Positions 44,757-56,015 of a DNA stretch of 64,000 bases are shown one piece after another; position 1 is the first letter of the stretch; each line of letters begins with the position of its first letter. The notes beneath the pieces are model-generated. The model did not search any database, was not told the origin of the DNA, and worked only from the letters and a program-made list of their open reading frames with translations. A program made the position numbers and the translations under genes. The DNA comes from Brassica napus (taxonomy: Eukaryota > Streptophyta > Magnoliopsida > Brassicales > Brassicaceae), in the NCBI RefSeq assembly GCF_020379485.1, contig NC_063448.1, positions 43,347,218 through 43,411,217 of the forward strand, read 5' to 3'.

Positions 44757-45483
44757 ACATCATCGCTTCTTCCATCAGAACTGGGTAGTTATACGTGTGT
44801 AAGTTGATCATTAGTGGGTGTAGGTTGATGTTATTGTAGACTTAGAATTTGATATTGTAGTTTACTCAACGAAACATATTATTTTATTTCATGCTAAACC
44901 GGATATAATTAACAAAATATATTCTTTTATTTTATATATGCATATATTTAACAAACGTAATATATAAATATAACATTAACTATCAATTGTATACACATAT
45001 AATTTGAATAAACACGTTATTTTCAAGCTAAATTTGGCTTGAAGGCAACTCCAATACCAAACCAAACAATACATATAAGTTTTGTTGCTTATTCTTGAAG
45101 TCTATAAATTTTAGGATTAGATTACTAATTTTTATTAAATTGTTATTTTCAACTAAAATTTTCACCATTCAAGTTAGATTATTTATTTTTACTAATTTCA
45201 TTGTTTTGTTTGTTGTATTCACTATTTTTTATTTTTTCAAATAATTTTTGTTAAAATATTTGTTTGATTATCTTTTAATCATTATTGTTAATTTTTTGAA
45301 CCATATTTTTTTGGTTAATTTTTTATAAGTTTGATCTTATTGACCTAAAAATGGAAAGCACTGGTTTTGATAATATTGGTACTGCAGTAGTTATAGATAA
45401 AAAAAAACTGTTTTAATATCGATTTTGTGGGTTTACGTTACTTCTTTTCTCTGGGTTCATAAGACAATGTGTATGTGTCGCAG
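44757..45483. other. AT-rich intergenic DNA
   Basis: It lies between the LINE ORF2 stop and the VPS9A fragment. No poly(A) tail of the LINE and no ORF can be recognised. AT-rich tracts dominate from 44870. Confidence 0.5.
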
Positions 45484-45870
45484 TTTCATTGTTTCATTCT
45501 TGAACAATGAGTCAGACCCAGAAAAGGACTCTGCTGCAGTTCAAGACTTCTTTTCCAAGATGGAAGCTGCTTTCATGGCTCATCCAATTTGGTCCGGTTG
45601 TTCTGAGGATGAACTAGACAGCGCTGGAGATGTGAGTATCATCAATGTCCTTCTCTTTCTGTCTGGATCGCTTGCATCTTCTTGCCTTAATCATTTGCCT
45701 CTCTTAATACGCAGGGTCTAGAGAAGTATGTCATGACAAAGCTGTTTCCCCGTGTCTTTGCTTCAAACACAGAGGGGATGTTATATCTGATGAGAAACTC
45801 TTTCAGAAGATGTCTTTGGTTCAACAGTTCATTTCTCCTGAATATCTTTGTAGAGTTTTGTGGGACAAAT
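45484..45870 (+). pseudogene. VPS9A (Rab5 guanine-nucleotide exchange factor) gene fragment
   Basis: Exon 45484-45631 reads SFIVSFLNNESDPEKDSAAV, then QDFFSKMEAAFMAHPIWSGC, ending DSAGD at a GTGAGT donor. The next exon starts at 45715 with GLEKYVMTKLFPRVFASNTE, has a one-base frame change near 45777, then DVISDEKLFQKMSLVQQFIS. These are exons 2-3 of plant VPS9A, which activates Rab5 GTPases on endosomes. The first exon and the catalytic VPS9 core are missing. In Arabidopsis VPS9A is close to DWF1 (memory), which fits an ancestral position. Confidence 0.85.
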
Positions 45871-46008
45871 TTGGAGGTGGCATCGTTTAAAAAAAAATAA
45901 CTGGATCGCTTTAGCTCAATTCTATAAACCAACCTTTTTCGGGCTGTGTTGGTTTCTGGCCAAATCTTCTCCATAGATATTCAATCGCAAGAGGTTATCT
46001 AATCTAAC

Positions 46009-46112
46009 ATGAAGCCTATCGTTCCCGATTTTCCTTCCCCGGTGAAGAAACGCTCCGCCGTTATGGCAATCAATCAACACGACCCACTAATCCCACGTTC
46101 TCCTCCTCACTG
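46009..46112 (+). other. Short exon-like ORF with splice donor, unrecognised
   Basis: The ATG at 46009 opens MKPIVPDFPSPVKKRSAVMA followed by INQHDPLIPRSPPHC, with a possible donor at GTACG (46113). Codon use looks coding and the N-terminus resembles a first exon, but the gene is not recognised. The minus-strand Helitron starts 80 bases further on. Confidence 0.35.
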
Positions 46113-46192
46113 TACGTTTAATTCATTCATGTTTTATATATACCTTCTCAGTTACCTCTCCAAATACTCTAGTTTTTTTCTTATTAGTGTAA

Positions 46193-46973
46193 CTAGGTGT
46201 TCTGCCCGCACATGCGGGCATAGTGTTCTTATAGATATTTATTTTTTATAGCTATTAAATCAAAACCAACATAATAAATTATTAATTATGTTTTTAAAAA
46301 GATAAATCAAACATTAAACTTTATATTTGATAATAAAAATATAATTTCAGATAAAAACACAACATATTTAAGAATTATCTTATGTTTTAAAAATATATTT
46401 TATTTTTGAGAATTTTATTATATTTACTTACGTTTTAAAACATTCACACATATTTTAGAAAATATATTTATTTGTTTGATTAGCATTTAATTATAAATTT
46501 TTTTATATCTAACTATAAATTTTATAATAAAATATTATTTTCAGATAACAACAGAATATATGTAAGAATTATCTTATGTTTTAAAACATGTTCTTATTTT
46601 TGAAAATTTTATTATATTTATTTATAGTCAATTTTCTAATATAATATATAAATACAATAGTATTAATAGAAATTCTTTTTTAATTATTTATATTTTAGAT
46701 ACATCTTATTATTATTAATTTTAATCACTTTTTAATAATATATATTTTAAATTCGTTTTTATTTTAGACTAATTTATATAATTTATTTATTAAGGGTATA
46801 AACGATTTTTTATTAATTTTAATCACTTTTTTAATCAGATAGATTTGAAATTCGTTTTTATTTTTTGACTAATATATATAACTATTCATTAAGGGTATAA
46901 ACGATATTAACCGCTCTAACTTTTAACGTGAGAGCTCCGTTGATAAAATTTACTTCGCAAATAATAGTTTAGA
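46193..46973 (-). mobile_element. Short non-autonomous Helitron
   Basis: On the minus strand the 5' end TCTAAACTATTATTTGCGAA starts at 46973 after an A (complement of 46974). The 3' end is an 8-bp perfect stem TGCCCGCA/TGCGGGCA (46203-46220), then GAACACCTAG ending at 46193, next to T. Length is 781 bp. It holds AT-rich DNA only, with a partly repeated TAAGAATTATCTTATGTTTTAAAA block. Its termini are canonical for the family. Confidence 0.85.
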
Positions 46974-46983
46974 TCTCAGTCAA

Positions 46984-47590
46984 TGTTGGTTAATTATTTG
47001 TGGTTTGGTAACCCGAATGGGTGTGAACTATATACTTGGATAATGATTGAAAGGCCATGCTTTCCTTAAAGAGTATTTGGGTTCCAAGAAATGCCTTTGT
47101 AGGATAAGACAATCAAAATATCATTTTTGTTCTAGGCTAAGATACAAAAATAACAAATAAAAATTTAGTGGTTATATGTGTTTCTTCAAAGATCTTTGAT
47201 GATCTTTGAACAATGAATATTTCTTTCTCTCTCTCTTACTAACTATTAATTTTTCATCTTCAATCTTGTTTTACAAGTTGTGATTCAAGTTGTTATTTTC
47301 CTTTGCCCACGACTCCTTTTATAGAGTACTAAGGGTTGCAATGGTTAGCACCAATAGTTACAATGGTTAGTGAAGAGTTACAACTATTAATACCAATAGT
47401 TACATTGGTTAGACAAAAGTCATAATGGTTTATCACCAAAGGCTTTAAACCAATGGTTATAATGGTTTATCACCAAAGGTTGCAATCATTTACCACTAAT
47501 AGTTACAATCACAAACATTTGCATTTGTTCATCTAAACAATTGCAATGCTTCACTTTAATGGTTGCAAAGATTTACTTAAATATCTAACA
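46984..47590 (-). repeat. 3' LTR of the minus-strand copia relic
   Basis: It starts TGTTGGTTAATTATTTG and ends AAATATCTAACA. It carries a minus-strand TATA box (CTCTATAAAAGG, about 47315-47326) and repeated TTACAATGGTTA-type motifs at 47336-47560. Compared with the other LTR it lacks about 20 bases near 47076. Confidence 0.85.
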
Positions 47591-48850
47591 ATCCTCCCCC
47601 ATTTAAGTGTAATCATAGATTCAATAAATAATTAATACATATATCAAACTCATGCATAAATGAAAATGTTCGAAGAATTGAATTTTCATCTTAGTGCAAT
47701 ACACATTCCAAATGCCTGAGAATCAGGATGTCATACAGATTGAATCCCTTAACCCATTTTGAGCACATGAAGATAATACACACACGTGTTTTCACACTAC
47801 TCTAAGTATTTATACTGGACACTATTATAAGCCATGTGTCCGTATCCATTCATGAGTGCATACAAAGCCAAGTCCCAACTTATTGAAGCGGCATCACTTC
47901 ACACTCATATAGGTAAGTACTTTCACGCATGCACCTACAAATGCACTTTTTAAGAGTATTTATCAAGAATAAAATTTCAACCTAGCTCTTTCTTGCAGGT
48001 CCAAACACATACCTTGTGATGATATAAAAACATGTGCTTCAATCTTTAAGTGTAGGCTTTCCACATTGAATTCAACCTCTAACGTCGTATTAGAGGGGAA
48101 TCAGTATCCCACCATTAAAAATTTCAAAAGGACTTTAAACTCATCCCTAACAGACTTAGTTACCAAGTCTCTAGATAATCATTTCGTCAAATGATATGCT
48201 ACCTTTCTTTCATACCGAACAAACTCTTTGGTAATCACCTCGTGAGTGATCATCTCACATACTGCGCTATATCTAACGCCAGGTGTCGCGACTTACCATT
48301 ATATACTTAGTTACAAACCTTAACCAAGATTTATTCATTATCAAAATAGATAGAAACTGGAGATATTATTTCGTCACAACAGAATCTCTTTAACTAAATT
48401 CCATAGCCAATATGTCTATTTACCGGCATATTCTAATGCTACAAACTCTTATTCTATAGTCAAAATTTTCATGCAGTTTGTTTCTTGGAAGCCCATGAAA
48501 TGGCACCTCCCGGAGCAAAAATACTCAACCACTTATAGAAGAATAATCAACTATATAGATAATCAAACTTCCATCTAAATACCCTTCTACCATCGAAGAA
48601 AATCTGACATATAACAAACAATAATTTATGGTTCCTTTCAAATATTCAAGTTGTGATACTTCTTGTCCTATATAAGGTATAAGCTTCACTCTCACATACA
48701 TGGGAGACTTCATTGGAGAACAATCTCACAATTGAACTACTTAACAACTTTCTCAACATAATGAGATTGTGTTAACAATATTTTTTTACTTATATGTAAA
48801 ATTTTAACAATCACATCTACCTCCCCATATATTTCATTGATGTTACATTT

Positions 48851-49395
48851 GCATCTTATGGGTGATGATGCATTCGCACCCTTTTGGTGACGATACATTC
48901 AAACCCTTTTGGTCCCAAACCATTTGCACCCATTTGGTCCCGAATCGTTCGCACCCTTTTGGTCCCGAACCGTTCGCACCCTTTCGGTTCCGAACCGTTC
49001 GCACCCTTTCGGTTCCGAACCGTTCGCAACCTTTCGGTCCCGAACCATTCACATCCTTTCGGTCCCAAACCGTTCGCACCCTTTCGGTCCCAAACCGTTC
49101 GCACCCTTTGGGTCTCGACATGTTCGCACCCTTTGGGTCCCGACACGTTCGCACCCTTTGGGTCCTGACACGTTCGCATCCATTGGATCATGATACGTTT
49201 GTACCCCTTGGATCATGATATGTTCGTACCTCTTGGATCACGACACATTCATATCTCTTGGATCACGATGCAATCGCATCCCAGATTCACGATGCAATCC
49301 CTGATTCACGATGCATTCGCATCCCTTGGATCACGATGCACTCACATCACTTGGTTCACAATGCACTCGCATCCCTTGGATTACAATATGATCGC
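48851..49395. repeat. 25-bp minisatellite inside the copia relic
   Basis: About twenty head-to-tail units of a 25-bp motif such as CGTTCGCACCCTTTCGGTTC(CGAAC) are present. Starts at 48971, 48996 and 49021 show the exact 25-bp step in the central part. Units diverge toward both ends (TTTTGGT... on the left, CTTGGATCACGATG... on the right). Because 25 is not a multiple of 3 and the unit lacks stops, long open frames appear on both strands; they are not genes. Confidence 0.92.
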
Positions 49396-49504
49396 ACATC
49401 TTCGAAAGTCTATTCTCTCAAGCATTTACAACTTTCCAAACTTTGATTTTATCTCTCGCACAAAATTATAAGTTATAGTTCACAACAAAAATACTCTTTA
49501 AGAT

Positions 49505-50147
49505 TGTTGGTTAATTATTTGTGGTTTGGTAACCCGAATGGGTGTGAACTATATACTTGGATAATGATTGAATCGCCATGTTTTCCTTAAAGAGTATTTC
49601 GACCCTATTCCAAGCCTTTGGGTTCCAAGAAATCCCTTTGTAGGATAAGACAATCAAAGTCTCATTCTTGTTCTCGGCTAAGATACAAAAATAACAAATA
49701 AAGATTTAGTGCTTATATGTGTTTCTTCAAAGATCTTTGATGATCTTTGAACAATGAATTTTTCTTTCTCTCTCTCTTACTAACTATTAGTTTTTGATCT
49801 TCAATCTTGTTTTACAAGTTGTGATTCATGTTGTTATTTTCCATTGCCCACAACTTCTTTTATAGAGTACCAAGTGTTGCAATGGTTAACACCAATAGTT
49901 ACAATGGTTAGTGAAGAGTTACAACCATTAATAACAATAGTTACATTGGTTAGACAAAAGTCACAATGGTTCATCACCAACGCTTTAATTACAAATGGTT
50001 ATAATGGTTTATCACCAAAGGTTGCAATCATCTACCACTAATATCATTTACCACTAATAGTTACAATCACAAAAAGTTTCATTTGTTCATCTAAACAATT
50101 GCAATGCTTCACTTTAATGGTTGCAAACATTTACTTAAATATCTAAC
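49505..50147 (-). repeat. 5' LTR of the minus-strand copia relic
   Basis: It matches 46984-47590 over its full length, with an extra CGACCCTATTCCAAGCCTTT near 49597 and a duplicated TACCACTAATA-type segment near 50033-50057. Its end is worn (ATCTAACC rather than ATCTAACA). Confidence 0.85.
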
Positions 50148-50537
50148 CGCAAAAGCTACCAGAATGGCAACTTGTCAGCTCCATTTGCCTGACTTAGGTA
50201 TTTTACCGCAGATCTCCGTCTTTTTGATATTGATTTAGATCATCAATTGCCTTTCCTTTTTTTTTTGTGTTGTCCAGATTGGATTTGATTATGTTTGATT
50301 ATCAATCATGTGTTGGGGGATTTGTTCGATTCTGAATTGAGCCCATTGTCACCTTTCTTGGATTGGTTATATTGTTTTGTGTGGATTGATTTCGATTGAG
50401 ATCCTTGGATTGGTTTCATTGCTTCAGTTTCTATCAGGCTTGGATGTTTTCCTTTGAGTTATGGAGCAACTGTTTGTCTGGAATCCTCCACCACTAGGTG
50501 TTTTTTAATGTTGGTTTGCTCTTATCGTGCATGTAGA

Positions 50538-50682
50538 TATATGAACAGAGCAGGACTTCCTTTGCTCGAGATTGTATCTGAAATTCATATGGACTGTGAG
50601 GAGGTATTTGGGAGTGAGTAATGTGAATATGCAAGAAGACGTTCTCCCTTGTGATGTTTATATCTCAATCAGGCAAGCTAAG
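50538..50682 (+). pseudogene. GatB (Glu-tRNA(Gln) amidotransferase subunit B) fragment
   Basis: NRAGLPLLEIVSEIHM is followed, after an internal deletion and a frame change, by VRRYLGVSNVNMQEDVLPCD and VYISIRQ. This is the conserved core of GatB, which in plants helps make Gln-tRNA in plastids and mitochondria. Only about 50 codons remain and no neighbouring GatB exon is present. Confidence 0.8.
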
Positions 50683-50794
50683 TTTTGGGACCACAGTCAA
50701 TATGTTTCTTTCTTTTTGTTTATATATTCCGAGTTTAATCAATGATCAACTCATTCGAGCTTTTGTTGAGAAAGGCAGACTATAAGAGGATGAG

Positions 50795-50901
<107 letters not shown>

Positions 50902-50939
50902 TGACTCTTCTAAGTTAGAAATGCAACCTCATGGTAGTG

Positions 50940-51400
50940 CTCCAAGAAGCTCCAGCGAGATGTAACTGGCATCGGATTTGATGATTCAAATGTTGTTGGT
51001 ATCTTCAGGTAACCAACGTTTAGCTTAACAGACTGTGAACTTATTTTGCAGCTAACTACATCCTCTACCCTTAACTCTTCATCTAGCATGTATCATGGTG
51101 TTGTATTGCAGGTACCGTGTGGAGTTGTCCATTTCAGACAAAACCGATGATGTTGTGTTCGTCGCCCGTACAGCTTTCACGAGTTACAACACCTGATGGT
51201 CTCAATATACTTGACGCTCTGCAACAAGCAATATAAATGGTGTAACTAATATTGTTTACAGAGAGATTTTCAAAGACCTTAGGACAGGTGGGTTCCAGCT
51301 CTACCTATTACATGTGACAGCTAGGATTTGCGAAGGCTACTTCATCCTAAACAAACGTACTACCAACTATCCAGTGACTGGAATAGCTAAGAGTGTGTCT
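50940..51400 (+). pseudogene. RPA1/DUF223-like OB-fold fragment
   Basis: Pieces reading KKLQRDVTGIGFDDSNVVGI and, after a possible intron (51009-51111), FRYRVELSISDKTDDVVFVA resemble plant replication protein A 1-like OB folds. These are abundant in Brassicaceae, often with Helitrons. A further open piece (GYFILNKRTTNYPVTGIAKS, about 51330-51395) was not recognised. Frames are broken. Confidence 0.5.
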
Positions 51401-52606
51401 TCGTGCAGCTGTGTCCCAAAGATTTTTTTATCTAAGTTTAGTGCATTGATTCACCAGTCACCCCGTGCTTGGTTGTTGTTTTCATGTTAAATACGAGAAG
51501 AAGACCTCGGACATATATATATATATATATAACTTAAATAAATGGATGCATCTGGTTTAGAGTTGACAGCCTATGATTTCACTGATTTTGCAATTCTTGC
51601 AATCATTGATATTCTACTCTTGCATACAATCATCTGTCTACTCAACGTTCATGCTTCAACAAGAACCTTACAGCTCATCTCAGTAGGGGTTGAATTAAAA
51701 AAAAACACACCATATTGACATGGTTTAGTTGTTAAACTGATCAACCTTATAAAAGGTTAAAAACAATTAATTAAAACATAGTAGGTTACTTATACATACG
51801 TAAATCTATATTAATAAATAAGATTTTTCTCCCTCCTTCTTGTGCTACATCAGCAGTATGCATGGGGCATTTTAAACCACGTGTCACACCTAAAACACAA
51901 CTTCAACGATTGAAAAAAATCGATTTGCATGAGGGTTACTTTCTTGACTCAAAGAACGTTGGGCTATCACAGTTAATTGGGCCTAAAATGATTTCTTCTC
52001 AAAGTCTCTTTGAATGAATCACCAAATGTTAGCTGTTTGGATCCCGAAGACCGTCGTTGTCGTGACTCTCATAAAACTGACAGCGCAAATGGGAGAAGAG
52101 GAGAAACCCACAAATCTGAGCCTTTTATTGATAAGAAAGAAACAAGATTTCCATCGGAAAATGAAAAAGAGAAGCCAGATCAACGAGACTAGCGAAAGTC
52201 TCACCTTCAAAAATAGTGTGGAGTTTGACTTCGTTCGTCTTGCTTCGTGCTCCCCAGATGAACCAAAAGGAGAAAAGGAAACAAATTTATCTTTCTCCCT
52301 CTGTAGCCGTCAAATGTGAAAGCTTCAAGTTTTTTTTTTGTTCTCCAAGAAAAATTGAGCAAAGGCTGACCCTGCAAAAGGTCTCGACTTTATGCTCTTA
52401 TTATTGTCTTTTTTAAAAAAGTTTTTTTTTATAAAATGTTTTCCTTAACCTACCTGGATTTTCAATTACACCCCTATGTTTTATATTATTCTATAACACC
52501 ATGATAAATGTTTTTCTCAGATTTTAATCTGATCGATACTATAGCAATCTTCAGTGTTATTTAAAACTTAACTTATCGTTAAAACAGTGTTTAATCATTA
52601 GTAACA
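51401..52606. other. Non-coding stretch with a Helitron-like 5' end
   Basis: A (TA)n run lies at about 51508-51530. At 51805 the text A/TCTATATTAATAAATAAGAT looks like a plus-strand Helitron 5' end, but no 3' end with hairpin and CTAG was found before the next element. Small ORFs at 52010-52319 overlap in different frames and look like leader sequence, not genes. Confidence 0.4.
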
Positions 52607-53598
52607 CTAGAGATTTTTTCCGGGCTACGCCCGGGTTTTTTCATATATTTTAACTAAACTTAAATGATCATATAATTTTTTTATAATGTATAAATGTAAA
52701 AAATATATTTTTTCTTATTTTCAGTTACTTGTCGCTAATTAAATATCATTACAATTGATATATACACCAGCTCCTATTTGAAATACTCAAATAATCTTGA
52801 TGGAAGCTATCAAAGGTTGTAGAACAAAAAATAAACTGTTTCTGTTTGAAAAATAATATGTTTTGTTTTACCGAAGTGACAGGTTCGAACAATTAAGTTT
52901 GGTTACTGACCTAAGACTTTCACATAATTGAAGAAGTAGGTGAAGATTGGCTATGGTCTCTTTGATTGAATTCTTTATTCAAGAACATGAGATTGACGAT
53001 GTTTTTCAAAAACATAAAATTGGCTATGTTCTCTATGTTTGAAAATTAGATTATATATCTAAAACATAAGCATTATAAACACTTCTTCAACCACTAAACG
53101 TAAAAAATGTATATATAATAGTTTTAATCCATATAGAATCATATTAATTATAGACGTATAAATAATTTTAATACTTTGTTTTCATATATTGTATAATATG
53201 TTAAATGTATTGGAAAGTAAGTTTGTTTTGTTAAATTTGTTGTACCAAATGATTTTGATGTTCTTATTTTTCTTGTTGTTACAATTTCGGGTGAAAAAAA
53301 AATTCAGACAAAAAAAAAACTAAAGGCAAGGTAACAAATCAACAAAAGCTATCATTTAAGCTACAACAAAATAATAAAAATATTTGCTCTCAATATTCTG
53401 TAACAAAACCATTTTACTGCAATCTCTATAAAAAAAAGAGCTTCACGAAAGTACCAAACATTACACACTATGATGCACATCGAGAGGATTTTAAGCAAAG
53501 CTAAATATGAACGAAACTACTACACTTACTACTGGAAACTGAAAAGGGCAATAACAACACTGAAGCACCATAATCTGTTGATCAAGAATGACTCTCAC

Positions 53599-53719
53599 CT
53601 GATGTACTCTAAGAAGGTGGACATAGGCTCAGTAGCTTGGCAAAGCATATGCTTGTAATCATCCACAAGCTTGTGCGTACACTTCTCCACGATTGTGGTG
53701 GTATGCAGAGGTGACGGTT
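53599..53719 (-). pseudogene. Single captured exon, source gene not recognised
   Basis: It lies between an acceptor GGCTGCAG and a donor GTGAGAG. The open frame reads PSPLHTTTIVEKCTHKLVDD then YKHMLCQATEPMSTFLEYIR. It lies in the same Helitron and strand as the NDUFAF7 fragment, 250 bases beyond its stop. It could come from a second gene; I cannot name it. Confidence 0.4.
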
Positions 53720-53975
53720 CTGCAGCCAAATGTATTGATCACAGAGATTCAGATGCTATTAGAATCAACAATCGTGCAGATTTCAAACAAAATAGTAGAA
53801 GAAATCAAGCTACTGAGATCCATACATGAAGATGAATGACACTGAAAATAAAATGGGGATTGAAATAATTTCGTAAGCTTTAAACCCAAAGTCAACCAAT
53901 AAAATTCATAAGATAAGCCAAGTTCAAAGAAAAAAACAAAGGAGTGTAGTGTCCTTGTTTGAAAGCTTCAGCCTG

Positions 53976-55300
53976 TTACTGGAACGGAGCCGGAGTGCCT
54001 TGGTTTCTGTTGATAATAGCCATTGTAAGATACCTCTCCCCCATTCCAATTGGTGTCTGTTCATCAGGTCCTTCCCAGAAAGGTGCTTCACCATCTCCAA
54101 CAAGCCTCCAGTATCCAGACCTCAATGACTCTGCTTGCTCATCGTCGCAGTTCTGCAGCAACGCATCAACTCTGAAGTTTATTCCAAGCGAACCCAAGAA
54201 CTGAGACTGAGTCATAGGTCCATGGACTGTCACATTTTCTGAACAACACACACACGTTTTCATTTGGTTTAAGTCAGTTTATAACTCTCTAATATTACAA
54301 TGATGAGTAGTGAGTATATGAACCAACCTGAAGCTTCCTCAGCGGAGTGTTTTATCGAAGGAAAATCAACATAAGCACTTAGATCCGCAGAGCCTGGATT
54401 ATCCAGTATGTTGACAAACTTGTGTTCTCTAATAGCCTTATATCATATCCATAGATTCAGACACAAAAGACTTTATAAGCATTGGTTAGAGCATTTTTTT
54501 TAGGACACAAACCTGTAGACTGTCTGAAATGATTCCATCCTTCCCATAATCGATTATAAGTGCTCCACCTCCATCAGAGCCTATTCTCTTGGCTATTTCT
54601 TGAGTCAAATCCATTAACTTCGAGCTGATCTCGACATGATCCAGCTTCTCCTTTTCCTCAGGTGTAGCCCATGTGCAACGTTTCACCAGATATAAGGCTG
54701 CAGGTGTAGGCTGTGGGGAGAGAACAAAGCGGAACCTAAAACCAATAACGCATATATCAGCTCTGAAGTTTTCTTTGCATATTATATATATACAAATACT
54801 TACTGTGAATCTTCTCCCACATCAACCATTTTCTCAAACCAGCCTTGTGGAGAATTTTGCAGAGTAAGTCCATTTAAGATACACATACTAAACTAAAAGG
54901 AGAAGACTATATTGCAAACCACACAAACCTGAAACTGATGAACTGTAAAAGCATCATAGAACTCATGAGCTATGATTATTGTTGGTACTGCCAAGGCAAG
55001 CAAAAGAGAACAATAGATACAATGAAGAACGATGCAGATCATCATATTTTTCATTGCTTACGACGTTGACTATTGCTATATTAAGCCAAGAGCCTTATAA
55101 GAGAGTCTCAATAAGTAAATGTAACAAACATGCATACCTCCTCATGGCACCTCTTCAAGAGTAGCGTGCCAGTGCACAAGTGTCCCAGCTAGTGAACTTA
55201 TAGCTTTCTTCTCCGAACTACTTTCATCTGTGCACTCTAGGTTCTGGTGCTGACGTTTCTGCAACGCGGGACTGCACTCCACCAAGTGTATATGCAATGC
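53976..55300 (-). pseudogene. NDUFAF7 (complex I assembly methyltransferase) C-terminal fragment
   Basis: Exon blocks on the minus strand, in order: 55300-55140 (ALHIHLVECSPALQKRQHQN ... AGTLVHWHATLEEVP, then TGA); about 54990-54930 (VPTIIIAHEFYDAFTVHQFQ); about 54868-54808 (NSPQGWFEKMVDVGEDS); about 54735-54513 (RCTWATPEEKEKLDHVEISS, GGGALIIDYGKDG); about 54440-54330 (IREHKFVNILDNPGSADLSA); and 54240-53976 (GPMTQSQFLGSLGINFRVDA to TPAPFQ and TAA). Intact NDUFAF7 methylates an arginine of a complex I subunit in mitochondria. The N-terminal half is missing and the first block ends in a stop, so this is non-functional. Introns are kept, so it is a DNA-level capture. Confidence 0.88.
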
Positions 55301-56015
55301 TTGATGGAGATTGAATTAATAAGGAACACCACACGAAAAACACATAAATCGTACCGTTTCAGATTCAGTGATAAAGTTCAGAGGTCGTAGCTGGACGGAG
55401 AAAGAATGTTAGTCACCAGAACACGATTAGGGTTTACTTTGTTGGGCTCGTCTGATTGTCGGGGAGTGAGATGGTGTCGACGGATCTACGGTGAGGGATG
55501 GTGGTTCTCTCTCGTTTGTTTCTCGTCGGTCCAGCTTCTTCCCCGCCGTCTTGGGAGTGCGACAGCTTGTGATTCTCGGACCTAAGCGACGATTGGAGAC
55601 TTGAGCAGATCCGGAGGACCGTTTAAGGCCGCAGGACAACTCCGTAGGCGGCGGATCTGGCGGTAACAGGTGATGGATCCAACGCCGATCTTGGACACAC
55701 CGGCATGGGGAAATCCCGACATCCTGCCCTCGAAATCGTCTGTGTTCAACGGAGCTGGAAGCTATGGAGAGGAAAGCGGTAAAAAATGATTGCAGTAGAG
55801 AGAATCATGATCTAATGGAAAGACAACAAAAAAGACTGTAAGGAGTTTTGATGAAGAGGAAACAGAGAAGACGAAGCCGATGAGTGAGTCGTAGGGTTTC
55901 TTTATTGACTCGGCCGCAGATGACATGGGAGTAAAGACAAATCTGATTGGTTGATTTTATGATCTGACGTGGCATAGCTAATAAGGTTTCTTATTCTCCT
56001 TTTAATATAGTTAGA

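Larger units (their letters stand above)
46984..50147 (-). mobile_element. Copia-type LTR retrotransposon relic, minus orientation
   Basis: The LTRs are 46984-47590 and 49505-50147. The polypurine tract (AAATGGGGGAGGAT on the minus strand) adjoins the left LTR, so that one is the 3' LTR and the element runs right to left. Minus-strand remnants of reverse transcriptase/RNase H are visible at 48100-48760: YLDGS, IFAPGGAISWASKKQ, EFVALEYAG and SRHLALDI. Gag, protease and integrase are missing; that part is occupied by a minisatellite. The flanking 5 bases (GTCAA and CGCAA) match only in part, so target duplication is not certain. Confidence 0.8.
52607..56015 (-). mobile_element. Helitron carrying an NDUFAF7 gene fragment
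   Basis: On the minus strand the 5' end TCTAACTATATTAAAAGGAG starts at 56015 after A (complement of 56016). The 3' end has the stem CCGGGC/GCCCGG (52620-52634), then AAAAAATCTCTAG ending at 52607, next to T. Length is 3409 bp. It carries a six-exon NDUFAF7 remnant and one other exon, and no Rep/helicase. The 5' kilobase (55300-56015) is GC-richer and may hold a captured promoter/leader. Confidence 0.85.

Noticed and set aside
48843..49218. Long ORFs on both strands (up to 118 codons) with repeated HPFGP/FRTVRTL text
   Set aside because: They are products of a stop-free 25-bp tandem repeat; both strands are open at once, which is the sign of a minisatellite, not of a gene.
48851..49395. CRISPR-like appearance of regular short repeats
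   Set aside because: Units are directly adjacent without unique spacers, and the DNA is plant nuclear.
51805..52606. Plus-strand Helitron starting at 51805
   Set aside because: The TC-type start is suggestive, but no hairpin plus CTAG end could be found, so only a note was kept within the intergenic entry.
53470..53658. 62-codon plus-strand ORF next to the NDUFAF7 fragment
   Set aside because: It overlaps a minus-strand exon with proper splice sites and has no family features.
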